Shown here: positions 13,930 to 15,169 of the stretch, piece after piece
Layout of the letters: each line of letters starts with the position of its first letter
Position numbering within the stretch: position 1 is the first letter of the stretch
Source: DATNBT01 sp964579765
GTDB lineage: Bacteria > Acidobacteriota > Vicinamibacteria > Vicinamibacterales > CAVVIG01
Direction of reading: 5' to 3'
NCBI GenBank assembly: GCA_964579765.1
Contig: CAZOIK010000343.1
Location: forward strand, 1 to 15,169
DNA length: 15,169 nt
Notes under the pieces: generated by a model
Told to the model about the DNA's origin: nothing
Database searches by the model: none
Seen by the model: only the letters and a program-made list of their open reading frames with translations
Position numbers and translations under genes: made by a program

Positions 13930-15168
13930 TTACTCTCCGCGCGGCGCTCCGGGCCCGTTCCGCCGCGTCAGCCACTTGCCGGCTTCGGCCGCCGCGATGA
14001 CGGCCGCCGGCGGAACGAGACAGACGGCGGCACCCGCGGCAGGCAGTGCGACCGTGTCGAACACGCGCTGGAACGCCGGCACGTAGATCAGGGCGAACTG
14101 GAGCAGGACGCCCGCGGCCACGGTCGCGAGCAGCGGCACGTTCGACGTCAGCGGATGATCGGCGACCGACGACGAGCCGGCGCGCACGGTGAGCACGTGC
14201 GCCTGCTGCGTCAGCGCGACGGTGGTGAACACCACCGTCTGCCACGCCGGGTTGCCGGAGCGGTAGTACCACACGCCCGCCGCGAGACACACCGCGGCGA
14301 TCACGAGCCCCATCCACACGACCTCGCGGACGACGCGCCGCGAGACGATGTCGTCGCGCGCTGCCGGAGGACGTGTCATGACGCCCGGCTCCGCCGGCTC
14401 GAGCGCCAGCATCAGCGCCGTCGGGCCGTCGGTCGCGAGGTTGATCCACAGGATCTGCAGCGGCAGCAGCGGGAGCGGGAGGCCGACGATCGGCCCGAGT
14501 GCCACGACGATCAGCTCGGCGGAGTTGGTCGTCAGCAGGTACTTCACGAACTTCTTGACGTTGTCGTAGATGACGCGGCCTTCCTCGACGGCGGCGACGA
14601 TCGTCGCGAAGTTGTCGTCGAGCAGGACGATGTCGGCGGCTTCCTTGGCGACGTCCGTGCCCGTGACGCCCATGGCGACGCCGATGGTCGCCTGCTTGAG
14701 CGCCGGCGCGTCGTTGACGCCGTCCCCTGTCATCGCCACCGCGTGGCCGCGGCGCACGTACGCGTTTACGAGCCGCAGCTTGTGCTCCGGCGCCACGCGC
14801 GCGAACACGTGCGTGCGCTCGATGGTCGTGTCGAGCTCGGCCTCGGAGGCGGCATCCACATCGGCGCCGGTCGCGACGCCGCCGTCCGTGTCGATGCCCA
14901 CGCGCGTCGCGATGGCTCGCGCGGTCAGCGCGTGGTCGCCGGTGATCATGACCGGGACGATGCCGGCCGCACGGCATGCGGCGACGGCCCGCGCCGCTTC
15001 CCGTCGAGCCGGGTCGGCGAGCGCCACGAGGCCGAGCAGCACCATGTCGCGCTCCAGCACGCCGGCGTCAGCCTGGTCGTCGCGCGTCCAGCGCACGGCG
15101 ATGCCGAGCACGCGCATGCCGTCCGCGGCCAGCCGATCGGCCGCGGCCGCGACGCGCGCCTCCCATGC
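13930..15168 (-). CDS. P-type (P2A-like) cation-transporting ATPase, C-terminal part
   Basis: The frame is open from the right edge, so only the C-terminal part (about 412 residues) is in view; the aspartate-phosphorylation DKTGT region lies outside. Visible are the hinge VMITGDH and AMTGDGVNDAPALKQA, the SERCA-like membrane part with M5 NSAELIVV, M6 LQILWINLATDGPTALMLALEP, and four later helices. Residues equal to SERCA N768, E771, N796, T799 and D800 are present, which supports Ca2+ (or Mn2+) export, while the E908 position reads Gln (ALTQQAHVL), common in bacterial and plasma-membrane pumps. It probably exports a divalent cation from the cytoplasm using ATP. It is the first visible gene of the leftward operon. 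The first ATG in view at 15117 is internal. Confidence 0.92.
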   Translation of the reverse strand, partial: AWEARVAAAADRLAADGMRVLGIAVRWTRDDQADAGVLERDMVLLGLVALADPARREAARAVAACRAAGIVPVMITGDHALTARAIATRVGIDTDGGVATGADVDAASEAELDTTIERTHVFARVAPEHKLRLVNAYVRRGHAVAMTGDGVNDAPALKQATIGVAMGVTGTDVAKEAADIVLLDDNFATIVAAVEEGRVIYDNVKKFVKYLLTTNSAELIVVALGPIVGLPLPLLPLQILWINLATDGPTALMLALEPAEPGVMTRPPAARDDIVSRRVVREVVWMGLVIAAVCLAAGVWYYRSGNPAWQTVVFTTVALTQQAHVLTVRAGSSSVADHPLTSNVPLLATVAAGVLLQFALIYVPAFQRVFDTVALPAAGAAVCLVPPAAVIAAAEAGKWLTRRNGPGAPRGE

Positions 15169-15169
15169 G

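Overview
The window is GC-rich (about two thirds G+C by eye), almost fully coding, and reads like a chromosomal segment of an Acidobacteriota bacterium, most plausibly Vicinamibacteria or a relative. This is an inference from the mix of genes: a DnaE2 polymerase, a TonB receptor with an N-terminal carboxypeptidase-like domain, a secreted protein with a glycine/arginine tract beside a small HHSFA-type secreted protein (DUF6152-like), a bacterial SET protein, and characteristic short repeats. No phage, IS, CRISPR, rRNA or tRNA was found.

Layout. (1) 1-3025, plus strand: error-prone polymerase DnaE2, cut at its 5' end by the window edge, with a hairpin/T-run terminator after it. (2) 3026-3446: a spacer with an inverted repeat, a 76-residue protein of unknown function, then a TATAAT box inside a small palindrome. 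(3) 3447-5762, plus: a TonB-dependent outer-membrane receptor. (4) 5784-6809, minus: a radical SAM protein with extra C-terminal cysteines, convergent with the receptor and ending in a short tandem repeat. (5) 6832-9422, plus: SET-domain methyltransferase, alpha/beta hydrolase and SpoIID/HExxH fusion, abutting or overlapping by 4 bases. Only 22 bp separate this cluster from the divergent radical SAM gene, and the AT-rich core there can be a -10 box in both directions. (6) 9445-11141, plus: msrP and msrQ, the periplasmic methionine-sulfoxide repair pair. msrQ has no normal start codon at the expected place, and its 3' end lies in a pair of REP-like palindromes. (7) 11145 to the right edge, minus: P-type cation ATPase (5' end outside the window), 5'-nucleotidase-like metallophosphatase, secreted RG-rich protein and DUF6152-like protein, spaced 5-20 bp apart as an apparent operon.

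The genes serve mutagenic repair, uptake through the outer membrane, protein and cell-wall processing in the envelope, repair of oxidised periplasmic proteins, and ion transport. Most products act in the envelope or periplasm. The least conventional parts are the SET/hydrolase/SpoIID cluster opposite a radical SAM gene, and the short repeats that have entered coding frames in dnaE2, the radical SAM gene and msrQ. Several genes have a -10-like box directly before the start codon and no Shine-Dalgarno sequence, which suggests leaderless mRNAs.
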